Notes under the pieces: model-generated
Seen by the model: only the letters and a program-made list of their open reading frames with translations
Database searches by the model: none
What the model was told of the DNA's origin: nothing
Made by a program: the position numbers and the translations under genes
Shown here: one piece after another, positions 23,941 to 31,851 of the stretch
Layout of the letters: every line of letters begins with the position of its first letter
Numbering within the stretch: position 1 is the stretch's first letter
Assembly (NCBI GenBank): GCA_937906775.1
Contig: CALCUD010000145.1
Coordinates: forward strand, 1-38,119
DNA length: 38,119 bases
From: an uncultured Clostridia bacterium
GTDB lineage: Bacteria > Bacillota > Clostridia > Christensenellales > Aristaeellaceae
Reading direction: 5' to 3'

Positions 23941-26295
23941 ATGATGACGGAAAGAACGCTCCGCGTTCTGGAGTTTACCAAGGTGCGGGAGATGCTTGCG
24001 GAAGGCGCGCTGACGGAAATGGGAGCGGAAAAATGCCGCGCACTGACCCCTTTCTGCACCCTGCCGGAGGTTCAGGAGGCACAGGCGGAAACGGAAGAAG
24101 CCTCTGTGATCCTGCGCTATGTCGGCGGGCATCCCATGAGCGGCTTCACCGACGTACGGGAGCCACTGATGCTGTGCGAAAAGGGCGCTTCCCTCTCCCC
24201 GGCGATGCTGTTGAACGTGGCGGAACTGCTGCGGGCCTCACGTACCGCGCGGGACGCGCTGATCACCGACCGTGACAGTACCCCGATCCTGCGCCGGAAG
24301 GCAGAAACGCTGACGGTTTCCCGCACGGTCGAGAAGGATATCACGGACGCGATCCTGTCTGAAGATGAGATCGCCGACCGGGCTTCCACCGAACTGATGA
24401 ATATCCGGCGCCATATGCGGGGCGCGCAGGATAAGATCAAGGACAGACTGAACCAGATGATCCGTTCGGCGGCGATGCAGAAAATGCTGCAGGATCCGAT
24501 CATCACGGTCCGGAATGACCGGTATGTTCTGCCGGTCAAAGCCGAATACCGCGGGAGTGTTCCCGGACTGGTCCACGATCAGAGTTCCTCCGGGGCGACG
24601 CTGTTTATTGAACCCATGGCCGCGGTTGAAATGGGAAACGAACTGAAGGAATGGGAGCTGAAGGAACAGCAGGAGATCGCCAGGATCCTGGCTGCGCTTT
24701 CCGCTGAGATTGCTCCGCTTGCGTCGGAACTGCGGGATACGGTGGAGCAGCTTGCGGAACTGGACGCGATTTTCGCAAAGGGTTTATTGAGCCGGAGGCT
24801 GAACTGTACTGCGCCGAAGATCAACGCGGATGGATTCCTGCATATCATCCGGGGACGGCATCCGCTGATCGATCCGGAAAAGGTGGTTCCCAGTAACCTG
24901 TGGCTGGGAAAGGACTTTACGACGCTGGTCGTGACCGGTCCGAATACCGGCGGCAAGACGGTTACGCTCAAAACGGTCGGACTGTTTACGCTGATGGCGC
25001 AGGCGGGTCTGCAGATCCCCGCGGATCTGGGAACAGAGCTTGCGGTTTTTGAACAGGTATTCGCGGATATCGGCGACGAACAGAGCATTGAGCAGAGCCT
25101 TTCCACTTTCTCGGGCCACATGACCAATATTGTCACGATCATGCGGGAAGTGACCCCCCGGGATCTGGTCCTGTTTGATGAACTCGGCGCCGGAACGGAT
25201 CCGACAGAAGGCGCGGCGCTGGCGCAGAGCATTCTGACCCGGCTGCTGCATATCCGGGTCCGGACGATGGCGACTACCCATTACAGTGAGTTGAAGGTTT
25301 TCGCGCTGACAACGCAGGGCGTTGAGAATGCGAGCGTGGAATTCGACGTGGAAACACTGCGGCCGACCTACCGGCTCAGCATCGGCGTTCCGGGCAAGAG
25401 CAACGCCTTTGAGATCAGCCGGCGGCTGGGCCTTCCGGAAAACCTCATCGACGGCGCCAAGAAATTGCTCAGCGGAGACGCGGTCCGGTTTGAGGATGTG
25501 ATCGCGAACGCGGAATATCACCGCCAGGTCGCGGAACGGGAGCGGGAGATCGCTCAGGAAGCCAGCCGGGAAACTGTCCGTCTCCGGAACGAAGCCGAAC
25601 AGCTTCGCCGTGAAATGGAGGAAAAGCGGGAGCAGATGCTCCGGAAATCCCGGGAGGACGCGAAACGGATCCTGGAGCAGGCGAGGCGGGAAAGCGAAAA
25701 CATCCTGTCGGACCTGAAACGTTTGCGGAAAGAGGCCGGAAGCAGCGCGGGCAACGCGGGCGCGCTCCGGAAACAGCTGGAGGACAGCATCGATTCCCTG
25801 AGCGAGGGACTGAAGCAGGAAACGGCTGCGACAGAGGCGCCTGAAACGGTGAATCCCGGAGATCTGGTCGAGATCCTGACGCTCGGAACCGAGGGAACGG
25901 TGCTCGCAGCGCCGGACGCGAAGGGCGAGGTGCAACTGCAGGCCGGCATGATGAAGTTCAAGGCTCCGCTGAGCCAGCTCCGGCTGAAGAAGCAGTCGCC
26001 TGCGAAGGAAAAGAGCACGGTAAGGGCTAAGACGGGGAGTATGACAAAAACCGTGCCTCTCGAATGCGATGTCCGTGGTATGGCACTGGACGAGGCGCTG
26101 ACGGTGACCGGACAGTATATCGATGACGCGGTGATGGCCGGCCTGCATGAGGTCAGTATTATTCACGGCAAGGGGACCGGCATTCTGCGCAGCGGGATCC
26201 GGCAGGATCTGAGGAAAAACCGCCATGTAAAATCCTCCCGTCCCGGCATGTACGGCGAGGGAGAGGACGGCGTGACGGTGGTAACCCTGAAATAA
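23941..26295 (+). CDS. mutS2: MutS2 (ribosome-collision/anti-recombination ATPase and Smr nuclease)
   Basis: A 784-residue MutS-like ATPase without the mismatch-recognition domain. The core/lever region is followed by Walker A GPNTGGKT at 333-340 and Walker B with FDELGAGTDPTEGAAL. After these come a long coiled-coil (about 515-610), a KOW-like segment and the C-terminal Smr nuclease domain with LECDVRG and HGKGTG. Known members suppress recombination and split collided ribosomes. Two adjacent ATGs (23941 and 23944) are possible; GGAGG lies upstream of both. Confidence 0.96.
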   Translation: MMTERTLRVLEFTKVREMLAEGALTEMGAEKCRALTPFCTLPEVQEAQAETEEASVILRYVGGHPMSGFTDVREPLMLCEKGASLSPAMLLNVAELLRASRTARDALITDRDSTPILRRKAETLTVSRTVEKDITDAILSEDEIADRASTELMNIRRHMRGAQDKIKDRLNQMIRSAAMQKMLQDPIITVRNDRYVLPVKAEYRGSVPGLVHDQSSSGATLFIEPMAAVEMGNELKEWELKEQQEIARILAALSAEIAPLASELRDTVEQLAELDAIFAKGLLSRRLNCTAPKINADGFLHIIRGRHPLIDPEKVVPSNLWLGKDFTTLVVTGPNTGGKTVTLKTVGLFTLMAQAGLQIPADLGTELAVFEQVFADIGDEQSIEQSLSTFSGHMTNIVTIMREVTPRDLVLFDELGAGTDPTEGAALAQSILTRLLHIRVRTMATTHYSELKVFALTTQGVENASVEFDVETLRPTYRLSIGVPGKSNAFEISRRLGLPENLIDGAKKLLSGDAVRFEDVIANAEYHRQVAEREREIAQEASRETVRLRNEAEQLRREMEEKREQMLRKSREDAKRILEQARRESENILSDLKRLRKEAGSSAGNAGALRKQLEDSIDSLSEGLKQETAATEAPETVNPGDLVEILTLGTEGTVLAAPDAKGEVQLQAGMMKFKAPLSQLRLKKQSPAKEKSTVRAKTGSMTKTVPLECDVRGMALDEALTVTGQYIDDAVMAGLHEVSIIHGKGTGILRSGIRQDLRKNRHVKSSRPGMYGEGEDGVTVVTLK

Positions 26296-26316
26296 ACGGC
26301 AAGGAGCGGATTGCTG

Positions 26317-27009
26317 ATGAAAGAATATCCCGATATTCTGGTCGTTGACGATGATCCGAACATTTCGCATCTGGAGAGGCTTTATCTCGAAAAGGAGGGA
26401 TTTTCTGTCCGCGATGTGAACCGGGGCGATGACGCGATGGAGGAATTCCGGAGGCTGCCCCCGGATCTGGTTCTGCTGGATGTGATGCTGCCCGGTACGG
26501 ACGGGTATCAGGTTCTGAAATTGATCCGGAAGAGCGGGGATATCCCGGTGATTATGGTGACCGCGCGGGAGGAAACCTTCGACAAGGTCCTGTGCCTGGA
26601 ACTAGGCGCGGATGATTATATTACCAAGCCCTTCGACGGCAAGGAGATGGTGGCCAGGGTCAAAGCGGTCCTGCGCCGGACCGGTGGAACAGAGGAGGAA
26701 CGGAGCAAGGATCTGACCTTCCCGGGACTGACCGTGAGCCAGACGGAATACAGTGTTCACTATGAGGGAAATCCGGTTGACATGCCGCCGAAGGAACTGG
26801 AAGTTCTCTATTACCTTGCGGTCCATCCGAACCAGGTATTCACCCGGGAGCAGCTGCTCAAACAGGTATGGGGTTTTGATTTTTTCGGGGACAGCCGGAC
26901 CGTGGACGTTCACATCAAGAGGATCCGGGAGAAGCTCCCGGACAGCGAGAAGTACGGCTGGTGTATCAGGACCGTACGAGGTGTCGGCTATAAATTCGAT
27001 ACAAAATAA
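26317..27009 (+). CDS. Response regulator, OmpR/PhoB family
   Basis: A 230-residue transcription factor. The receiver domain (1-115) has the acidic DDD at 11-13, phospho-acceptor Asp55, Thr82 and Lys104. The C-terminal winged helix (about 130-230) has the typical PPKELEVLYYL, RTVDVHIKRIREKL and TVRGVGYKF segments. AAGGAG is 10 bases before the ATG; an in-frame TTG at 26311 is less likely. The partner histidine kinase follows 32 bases later. Its targets are unknown. Confidence 0.95.
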   Translation: MKEYPDILVVDDDPNISHLERLYLEKEGFSVRDVNRGDDAMEEFRRLPPDLVLLDVMLPGTDGYQVLKLIRKSGDIPVIMVTAREETFDKVLCLELGADDYITKPFDGKEMVARVKAVLRRTGGTEEERSKDLTFPGLTVSQTEYSVHYEGNPVDMPPKELEVLYYLAVHPNQVFTREQLLKQVWGFDFFGDSRTVDVHIKRIREKLPDSEKYGWCIRTVRGVGYKFDTK

Positions 27010-27041
27010 GCGGCGGGAGGCCGGGAGGAGGAGTTCCGGGT

Positions 27042-28505
27042 TTGTTTACACGGATCATGAGCGTGGTCATGGCGGCGATCCTGCTGATTACCGGATGCTT
27101 CACGGCCGTATGCTGGGTAACGTTGCGGAATCAGCAGATCACAGCCCGGCTCGATCATCTGGTCAGCGAAGCGGAGGATATCGCGTATCTCGCGGCCCGA
27201 CTGAATACCCGCTGGACAACGGATACCGCCACCACCTATCTGAACCGGAAAGCGACGCAGGTCAATGAGGAATACGGCGCTTACATCGCGGTGGTTGACC
27301 GGCGGGGAAATCTGATGAGCAATCTGCGAACCGTTTCCAGTGAGGATCCGGATTTCGTGGCCAGTCTGAGCGGAGACGCAATCAATCAGGCGCTGAACCG
27401 TGTGGTGAACGGGGAAACAATCCGTGTGCAGACAACGGTCGGGGATTCGCCTACGTTTACAGTCGGCGTTCCCTTCATTCAGGACGGCTCCACGGAGGGC
27501 GCCGTGCTGATCCAGACGAAGGCGCAGCGGATCGAGTCCGGACTGAACGAGATGCTGTGGAAGATCATCGGGATCGCGGCGGCGGTTCTGATCCTGAGCG
27601 GTGTGGCGGTGCTCCTGTGCGTCCGGTCCGCCATGAAGCCGCTCCGGAGCCTGACCGAAGCGGCCGAGACGCTGAGCGAAGGGAACTTTAACGCGCGTGT
27701 GGACGAAACAAAAGGCGACGGGGAGATCCGGGCGCTGAGCGGCACTTTTAATACCATGGCGGAAAAGCTGAACGGACTTGAGCAGGGAAGACGGGAGTTC
27801 GTGGCGAATGTGAGTCATGAGTTCCGGAGTCCGATCACCAGCATCAAAGGGTTCGCGGAAGGAATGGCGGATGGCGTTATTCCGCAGGAGGAGCATCCCC
27901 GCTACCTGCGGCTTGTGGCGGACGAGAGCGCCCGGCTGAGCACGCTGGTCGGCGATCTGCTCCAGTTGAGCCGTCTGGAACGGGAAACCGCGGCGCCGGA
28001 CTGGACAGTGTTCGACATCAACGAGATGCTTCGCAGGGCGATCATCCGCAGAATGCAGGACCTGGACGAAAAGAATCTGGACACGGACTGTCTCTTCGGG
28101 GAGGATCCGCTGCCTGTCCGGGCGGACAGCGACCGGATCGAGCAGGTGATCATCAATCTGCTGGACAACGCGATCCGGTTTACCCCGGAAAACGGCCGGA
28201 TCGTTCTGAAAACCGAATCGGTCGGCAAAACCGTTTCGGTGACGGTGGCGGATAACGGTCCCGGAATCGCGCCGGAGGACCGGAGCAAAGTGTTCGACCG
28301 GTTCTTTACCGCGGATCGGGCGCATACTTCCGGAAAGGGGACCGGTCTGGGGCTGAGTATCTGTAAAAGAGTCATGGAAATGCACGGGCAGTCAATACGT
28401 CTGCTTGATACCGTGGAAGGCGCAGCCTTCCAGTTTACACTGGAGAAAGCGGAGGATGAAGCAAATGAAGTACACGCTGGAGGAACTGAGGGCACAGTTG
28501 GATGA
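27042..28505 (+). CDS. Sensor histidine kinase
   Basis: A 487-residue membrane kinase. Helix 1 (about 5-27), an extracytoplasmic sensor region of about 140 residues and helix 2 (about 173-195) are followed by HAMP. The dimerisation box is FVANVSHEFRSPIT with His259, and the ATPase domain has DNAIRFTPENGR, DNGPGIAPED and GKGTGLGLSI. The signal sensed is unknown. A TTG start is used, 8 bases after a strong GGGAGGAGGAG. The gene end overlaps chorismate mutase by 41 bases. Confidence 0.94.
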   Translation: MFTRIMSVVMAAILLITGCFTAVCWVTLRNQQITARLDHLVSEAEDIAYLAARLNTRWTTDTATTYLNRKATQVNEEYGAYIAVVDRRGNLMSNLRTVSSEDPDFVASLSGDAINQALNRVVNGETIRVQTTVGDSPTFTVGVPFIQDGSTEGAVLIQTKAQRIESGLNEMLWKIIGIAAAVLILSGVAVLLCVRSAMKPLRSLTEAAETLSEGNFNARVDETKGDGEIRALSGTFNTMAEKLNGLEQGRREFVANVSHEFRSPITSIKGFAEGMADGVIPQEEHPRYLRLVADESARLSTLVGDLLQLSRLERETAAPDWTVFDINEMLRRAIIRRMQDLDEKNLDTDCLFGEDPLPVRADSDRIEQVIINLLDNAIRFTPENGRIVLKTESVGKTVSVTVADNGPGIAPEDRSKVFDRFFTADRAHTSGKGTGLGLSICKRVMEMHGQSIRLLDTVEGAAFQFTLEKAEDEANEVHAGGTEGTVG

Positions 28506-28740
28506 GATCGACGCGGAAATGGTCGCTCTGCTGGAAAAACGCATGGGCGTCAGCCGGGATGTCGGAGACGTGAAACGGGAAGCCGGGATCCCGATCTGGC
28601 AGCCGGACCGGGAGCAGCTGATCCTGGATAAGGTCCGCGGATTGGTGAAGGACAGCGGGAATTATGCGGCGGTCGCCAATGTGTACCGTACCATCTTTGC
28701 TGAGAGCCGCGAGGTGCAGCAGCAAATTCGGAGGGATTGA
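28465..28740 (+). CDS. aroQ: Chorismate mutase, AroQ class
   Basis: A 91-residue all-helical enzyme converting chorismate to prephenate, on the route to Phe and Tyr. Visible family residues: LRAQLDEID, MVALLEKRM, VKREAGIPIWQPDRE and ILDKVR. The start lies inside the histidine kinase gene. GGAGG abuts the ATG at 28456 and is 9 bases from the ATG at 28465, so the latter is chosen. It is followed six bases later by shikimate kinase of the same pathway. Confidence 0.92.
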   Translation: MKYTLEELRAQLDEIDAEMVALLEKRMGVSRDVGDVKREAGIPIWQPDREQLILDKVRGLVKDSGNYAAVANVYRTIFAESREVQQQIRRD

Positions 28741-28746
28741 TCATCC

Positions 28747-29262
28747 ATGCTGGACAGGCATATTTTCATCATCGGCATGCCGGGGAGTGGAAAAAGCAGC
28801 CTTGGGAAACGGGTCGCGAAGGAGCTGGGCGTACCTTTTACCGATACGGACGAACTGGTGGCCCGGACGATTGACGGTACGGTGAACGATTTCTTCACGC
28901 GGTACGGGGAGCAGGCTTTCCGCAAGGCGGAGACCAATATGCTGACGGAACTGACGCGGGCCCGGCCCATGATCGTTTCCACCGGGGGCGGTACGGTGAT
29001 CAACCCGGTCAACCGGAAGATCATGCGGAACTGGGGGATCATTCTTCTGAATGACCGGCCGCTTGAGGATATCCTCGGCGATATCAAGCTGGACCGGCGG
29101 CCGACGCTGCGGGAAGGCGGCCTGGACGCCGTTCGCGAGGTTTGTGAGACGCGGTACCCGGTATACCGTTCCGCGGCGGATTTGATCCTGAGGAACGATC
29201 AAGGCTATCAGGCGGCGGTCGTCAACATGATTCGAATGATTCGGGAAAGGTTCGGTGTCTGA
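28747..29262 (+). CDS. aroK: Shikimate kinase
   Basis: A 171-residue P-loop kinase that phosphorylates shikimate in the aromatic amino acid pathway. GMPGSGKSS (10-18) binds ATP, DTD (33-35) binds shikimate, TGGGTV is around 78-83, and the lid segment LDRRPTL is present. It follows chorismate mutase by 6 bases and precedes the ProB-like kinase by 3. Confidence 0.95.
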   Translation: MLDRHIFIIGMPGSGKSSLGKRVAKELGVPFTDTDELVARTIDGTVNDFFTRYGEQAFRKAETNMLTELTRARPMIVSTGGGTVINPVNRKIMRNWGIILLNDRPLEDILGDIKLDRRPTLREGGLDAVREVCETRYPVYRSAADLILRNDQGYQAAVVNMIRMIRERFGV

Positions 29263-29265
29263 ACG

Positions 29266-30093
29266 ATGGAATATCAGTTTGATCTGGTGGGCAAGATCGG
29301 CAGCATGGCTCTGATCCGGAAAGAAGACAGGGATATTGATTATAATATTTTTTCCCGCCTCGGCGCGGAGCTGAGACCTGGCATGATCTGGGTTACCAGC
29401 GGCGCGACGGAGATCGGACGGCTGGATTATATCAAGCGGACGGGGTGTGAACTCTGCGGGGATCCGGAGCAGGATAAAGCCGACTATGCTTCTCAGGGTC
29501 AGTCGATCCTGATGCAGAATTACCGGCAGTTCGTTCCGCCTGAATACGGCGTGCGCCAGATTCTGGTGGAGCACACCCATTTCAACGATCCCGAAAAAAG
29601 AGAACATATCCGTCAGCTGCTGATGCGCAGTGCGCGCCAGAAGACGATCCCCATTGTCAACTACAATGACCCCGTCAGCGATGAAGAAAACCGGAAGATG
29701 GAGCTGGCTGCCCGCCGGGAGCAGGGCGGGGAAGTGCACGAATGCGTGGATAACGATGAGACCGCGGCGGTGATCGCCGGGCTGGTGAAAGCCAAAGTAC
29801 TGGTGCTGATGACATCCACAGAGGGGATCTACCGGAAGGTCGGAGATCCCGACACGCTGGTCCGGGATGTGATGGGGAAAAATTTCGAAGAAGTTGAAAA
29901 GCAGGTCCGGAGCCTGCAGGAAAGCTGCATCGGTGCCAGCCGGGCGGGAGCCAACGGCGCCCGCGCCAAGCTGGAATACGCGCTCGAATGCGTCCGGGGA
30001 GGGACGACGGTGATCATCGGGCATGCCCGGCATCATTTGTCGGATCTTGTGGAAGGCCGGGTCCCTTGCACGAGGATCGGGGTGGACGCGTGA
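29266..30093 (+). CDS. Amino acid kinase family protein, glutamate 5-kinase-like
   Basis: A 275-residue kinase that follows ProB along its length: VGKIGS, VTSGATEIG, GQSILMQNY, PIVNYNDPVS, VDNDETAAVIAG and STEGIY. It departs from ProB at the segment GTGGMxTK, here GANGARAK, and lacks a PUA domain. No proA is nearby. It could be a true gamma-glutamyl kinase or an enzyme with a different substrate. It is packed tightly between aroK and a serine hydrolase whose GTG start overlaps its stop (GTGA). Confidence 0.8.
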   Translation: MEYQFDLVGKIGSMALIRKEDRDIDYNIFSRLGAELRPGMIWVTSGATEIGRLDYIKRTGCELCGDPEQDKADYASQGQSILMQNYRQFVPPEYGVRQILVEHTHFNDPEKREHIRQLLMRSARQKTIPIVNYNDPVSDEENRKMELAARREQGGEVHECVDNDETAAVIAGLVKAKVLVLMTSTEGIYRKVGDPDTLVRDVMGKNFEEVEKQVRSLQESCIGASRAGANGARAKLEYALECVRGGTTVIIGHARHHLSDLVEGRVPCTRIGVDA

Positions 30094-31271
30094 AGAGGGA
30101 ACTGACGGACGCGGTACGTTATTTTACGGAAGAGACCGGCATTATGTCCGGTCTTTCCGTCGCTTGCGGAACAAAGGACTGGGCGGAAACCGCCATGGGC
30201 GGGGAAAATATCCGGGAAGAAACGGTATTTGATCTGGCTTCCCTGACCAAACTTTTTACGCTTGTCTGTACCATGAAACTTCGGGAAGAGGGACGGCTGG
30301 ATCTGAGCCGTTCCGCTTTTTCCTATGATCCCCGCTTTCCGGGGCTCAGGGATCTGTCCCTGCAGGAAATGATCTCCTTCCGGAAAAGCCTTCAAACTCC
30401 CGGAAGGATCGACGGCGCAGAGGATCGTCAGGAGGCGGAGCGGCGTTTGTTTGCCGTCCGGGATGACGGTCCGTCGGGGAAAAGGGCTTATTCGGATATT
30501 CCGGCAATGGTCATGAAATATGTGCTGGAATCGGCGGCCGGCCAGCCGTTTTTCGAATGCGTCCGGGAGCGGGTCCTGATCCCGGCCGGCATGCATCATA
30601 CCTGGGCCCGGGTCCCGGAAAACAGGCGGAGGGATTGCCAGACCTACCGACGGGAACACCGGATCGAAAACGGGAAAATGATCCTTCGGGAAGGAACGCC
30701 GGCCGGTGTACCGCACGATCCAAAGGCAGCCGTTCTGCAGGGGGATTCAGGGGATCTTTGCGGTCATGCCGGGCTGTTTTCGACGATCGGGGATATGATC
30801 CGCTTCTGTCAGTCTCTTCTGCGGGGGGATCTCCTGTCAGCGGATTCTCTGGCGGAAATCGCTGTGAACCGGACCGGACGCCGGCTTCCGGACGGGACCT
30901 ATACGCAGTATCTGGGCTATCTGTGTTATCTGAAGCATCCGGATCAGTATTTTTCAGAGGTTCCCGTTTATATGGGCGGGAGCGCCTTCGGACTCGCCGG
31001 ATTTACGGGAAACCACGCGGTGATCGACCCGGAAAAGGGGATCTTCAGCCTTTATCTCGGGAACCGCGTCAGCGACAGGCTCACGGTCCTGATTCCCGGG
31101 GAGGGAAAAGAATATTCGGATTACGGGCTCCGGAAGGATGGACTGGGGACTTTCCGGTGGCCGGACGGGGAAACCGTACTGTCTTCTGTCAATTATGTCC
31201 ACCAGAAAGACTCCCATTTTCACAACGCTGTGGAGAAAGTTCTCGGAGAAAGCCTGAACGGTCTGTATTGA
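30090..31271 (+). CDS. Serine hydrolase, beta-lactamase/class C-like family
   Basis: A 393-residue protein with the SxxK catalytic motif at Ser51-Lys54 (SLTK), a candidate second motif Tyr134-Ser-Asp, and GHAGLFSTIGDM in the usual downstream position. No signal peptide is visible, so a cytoplasmic esterase or peptidase-like role is more likely than antibiotic resistance. The GTG start overlaps the previous stop by four bases and implies coupling; in-frame extension upstream lies within the kinase gene. The stop codon overlaps the -35 of the ctsR promoter. Confidence 0.87.
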   Translation: MKRELTDAVRYFTEETGIMSGLSVACGTKDWAETAMGGENIREETVFDLASLTKLFTLVCTMKLREEGRLDLSRSAFSYDPRFPGLRDLSLQEMISFRKSLQTPGRIDGAEDRQEAERRLFAVRDDGPSGKRAYSDIPAMVMKYVLESAAGQPFFECVRERVLIPAGMHHTWARVPENRRRDCQTYRREHRIENGKMILREGTPAGVPHDPKAAVLQGDSGDLCGHAGLFSTIGDMIRFCQSLLRGDLLSADSLAEIAVNRTGRRLPDGTYTQYLGYLCYLKHPDQYFSEVPVYMGGSAFGLAGFTGNHAVIDPEKGIFSLYLGNRVSDRLTVLIPGEGKEYSDYGLRKDGLGTFRWPDGETVLSSVNYVHQKDSHFHNAVEKVLGESLNGLY

Positions 31272-31296
31272 AAACGGAGGAATTCTATGCTATACT
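31268..31296 (+). promoter_or_regulatory. Promoter of the ctsR operon
   Basis: TTGAAA (31268-31273), a 17-base spacer and TATACT (31291-31296). The -35 overlaps the stop codon of the preceding gene. Confidence 0.8.
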
Positions 31297-31303
31297 CCGG
31301 ATA

Positions 31304-31320
31304 GGTCAAAGAAAGTCAAG
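31304..31320 (+). promoter_or_regulatory. CtsR operator
   Basis: GGTCAAAGAAAGTCAAG matches the tandem heptad CtsR box (RGTCAAA, three bases with central A, RGTCAAA) except for the last base. It lies over the transcription start of the operon's own promoter, so autorepression by CtsR with release on heat or protein stress is expected. Confidence 0.88.
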
Positions 31321-31349
31321 GACTTCCCGGACCGGAAAGGAGTAACATC

Positions 31350-31820
31350 ATGCGTCTGAGCGACTCAATTGAGAGTTTTATCAAAGCCATGCTGACGGAT
31401 GAAGCGACAGAAGTGGAGCTGAAACGGAATGAGCTGGCGGAATATTTCAGCTGTGCGCCGAGCCAGATCAATTATGTGCTGGCGACCCGGTTTTCTCCGG
31501 ACCATGGGTATCTGACGGAGAGCCGCCGGGGCGGCGGAGGGTATATCCGCATTGTTCGGGTGGTGGAAACGGGGAGCAGCCGCCTGATGTATCTGATCAA
31601 CGAACGGATCGGCGACAACCTGACGGAGGAGGAATGCCTCCGGCTGATCGGCCAGCTCCGGGAACAGAAAACGGTGATGCCCGATGAAGCTGCGATCATG
31701 GTTTCCTCCGTGAACGCCAGAGCGCTTGGCGTGCCGGTGCCCGATGCGCTGAAAAACGCACTGCGCGCGAAAATTCTGAAATCCATGCTGATGACGATCG
31801 CGGCCCGGAATCGCGGATGA
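31350..31820 (+). CDS. ctsR: Transcriptional repressor CtsR
   Basis: A 156-residue class-three stress repressor. The N-terminal winged helix (about 20-70) contains RNELAEYFSCAPSQINYVL and the wing RRGGGGYIRI, whose glycine-rich tip senses temperature in Bacillus. The C-terminal dimerisation region ends in LKSMLMTIAAR. The matching operator is 30 bases upstream. The gene is followed by a McsA-ClpC fusion instead of separate mcsA, mcsB and clpC. Confidence 0.96.
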   Translation: MRLSDSIESFIKAMLTDEATEVELKRNELAEYFSCAPSQINYVLATRFSPDHGYLTESRRGGGGYIRIVRVVETGSSRLMYLINERIGDNLTEEECLRLIGQLREQKTVMPDEAAIMVSSVNARALGVPVPDALKNALRAKILKSMLMTIAARNRG

Positions 31821-31851
31821 GCGAACGGAAGCGGGAAAGGAGATCATAACG

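Noticed and set aside
21532..24132. 866-codon minus-strand ORF opposite the U32 gene
   Set aside because: The plus strand encodes a complete U32 protein with its signature; the opposite frame is Arg/Pro/Ser-rich without motifs.
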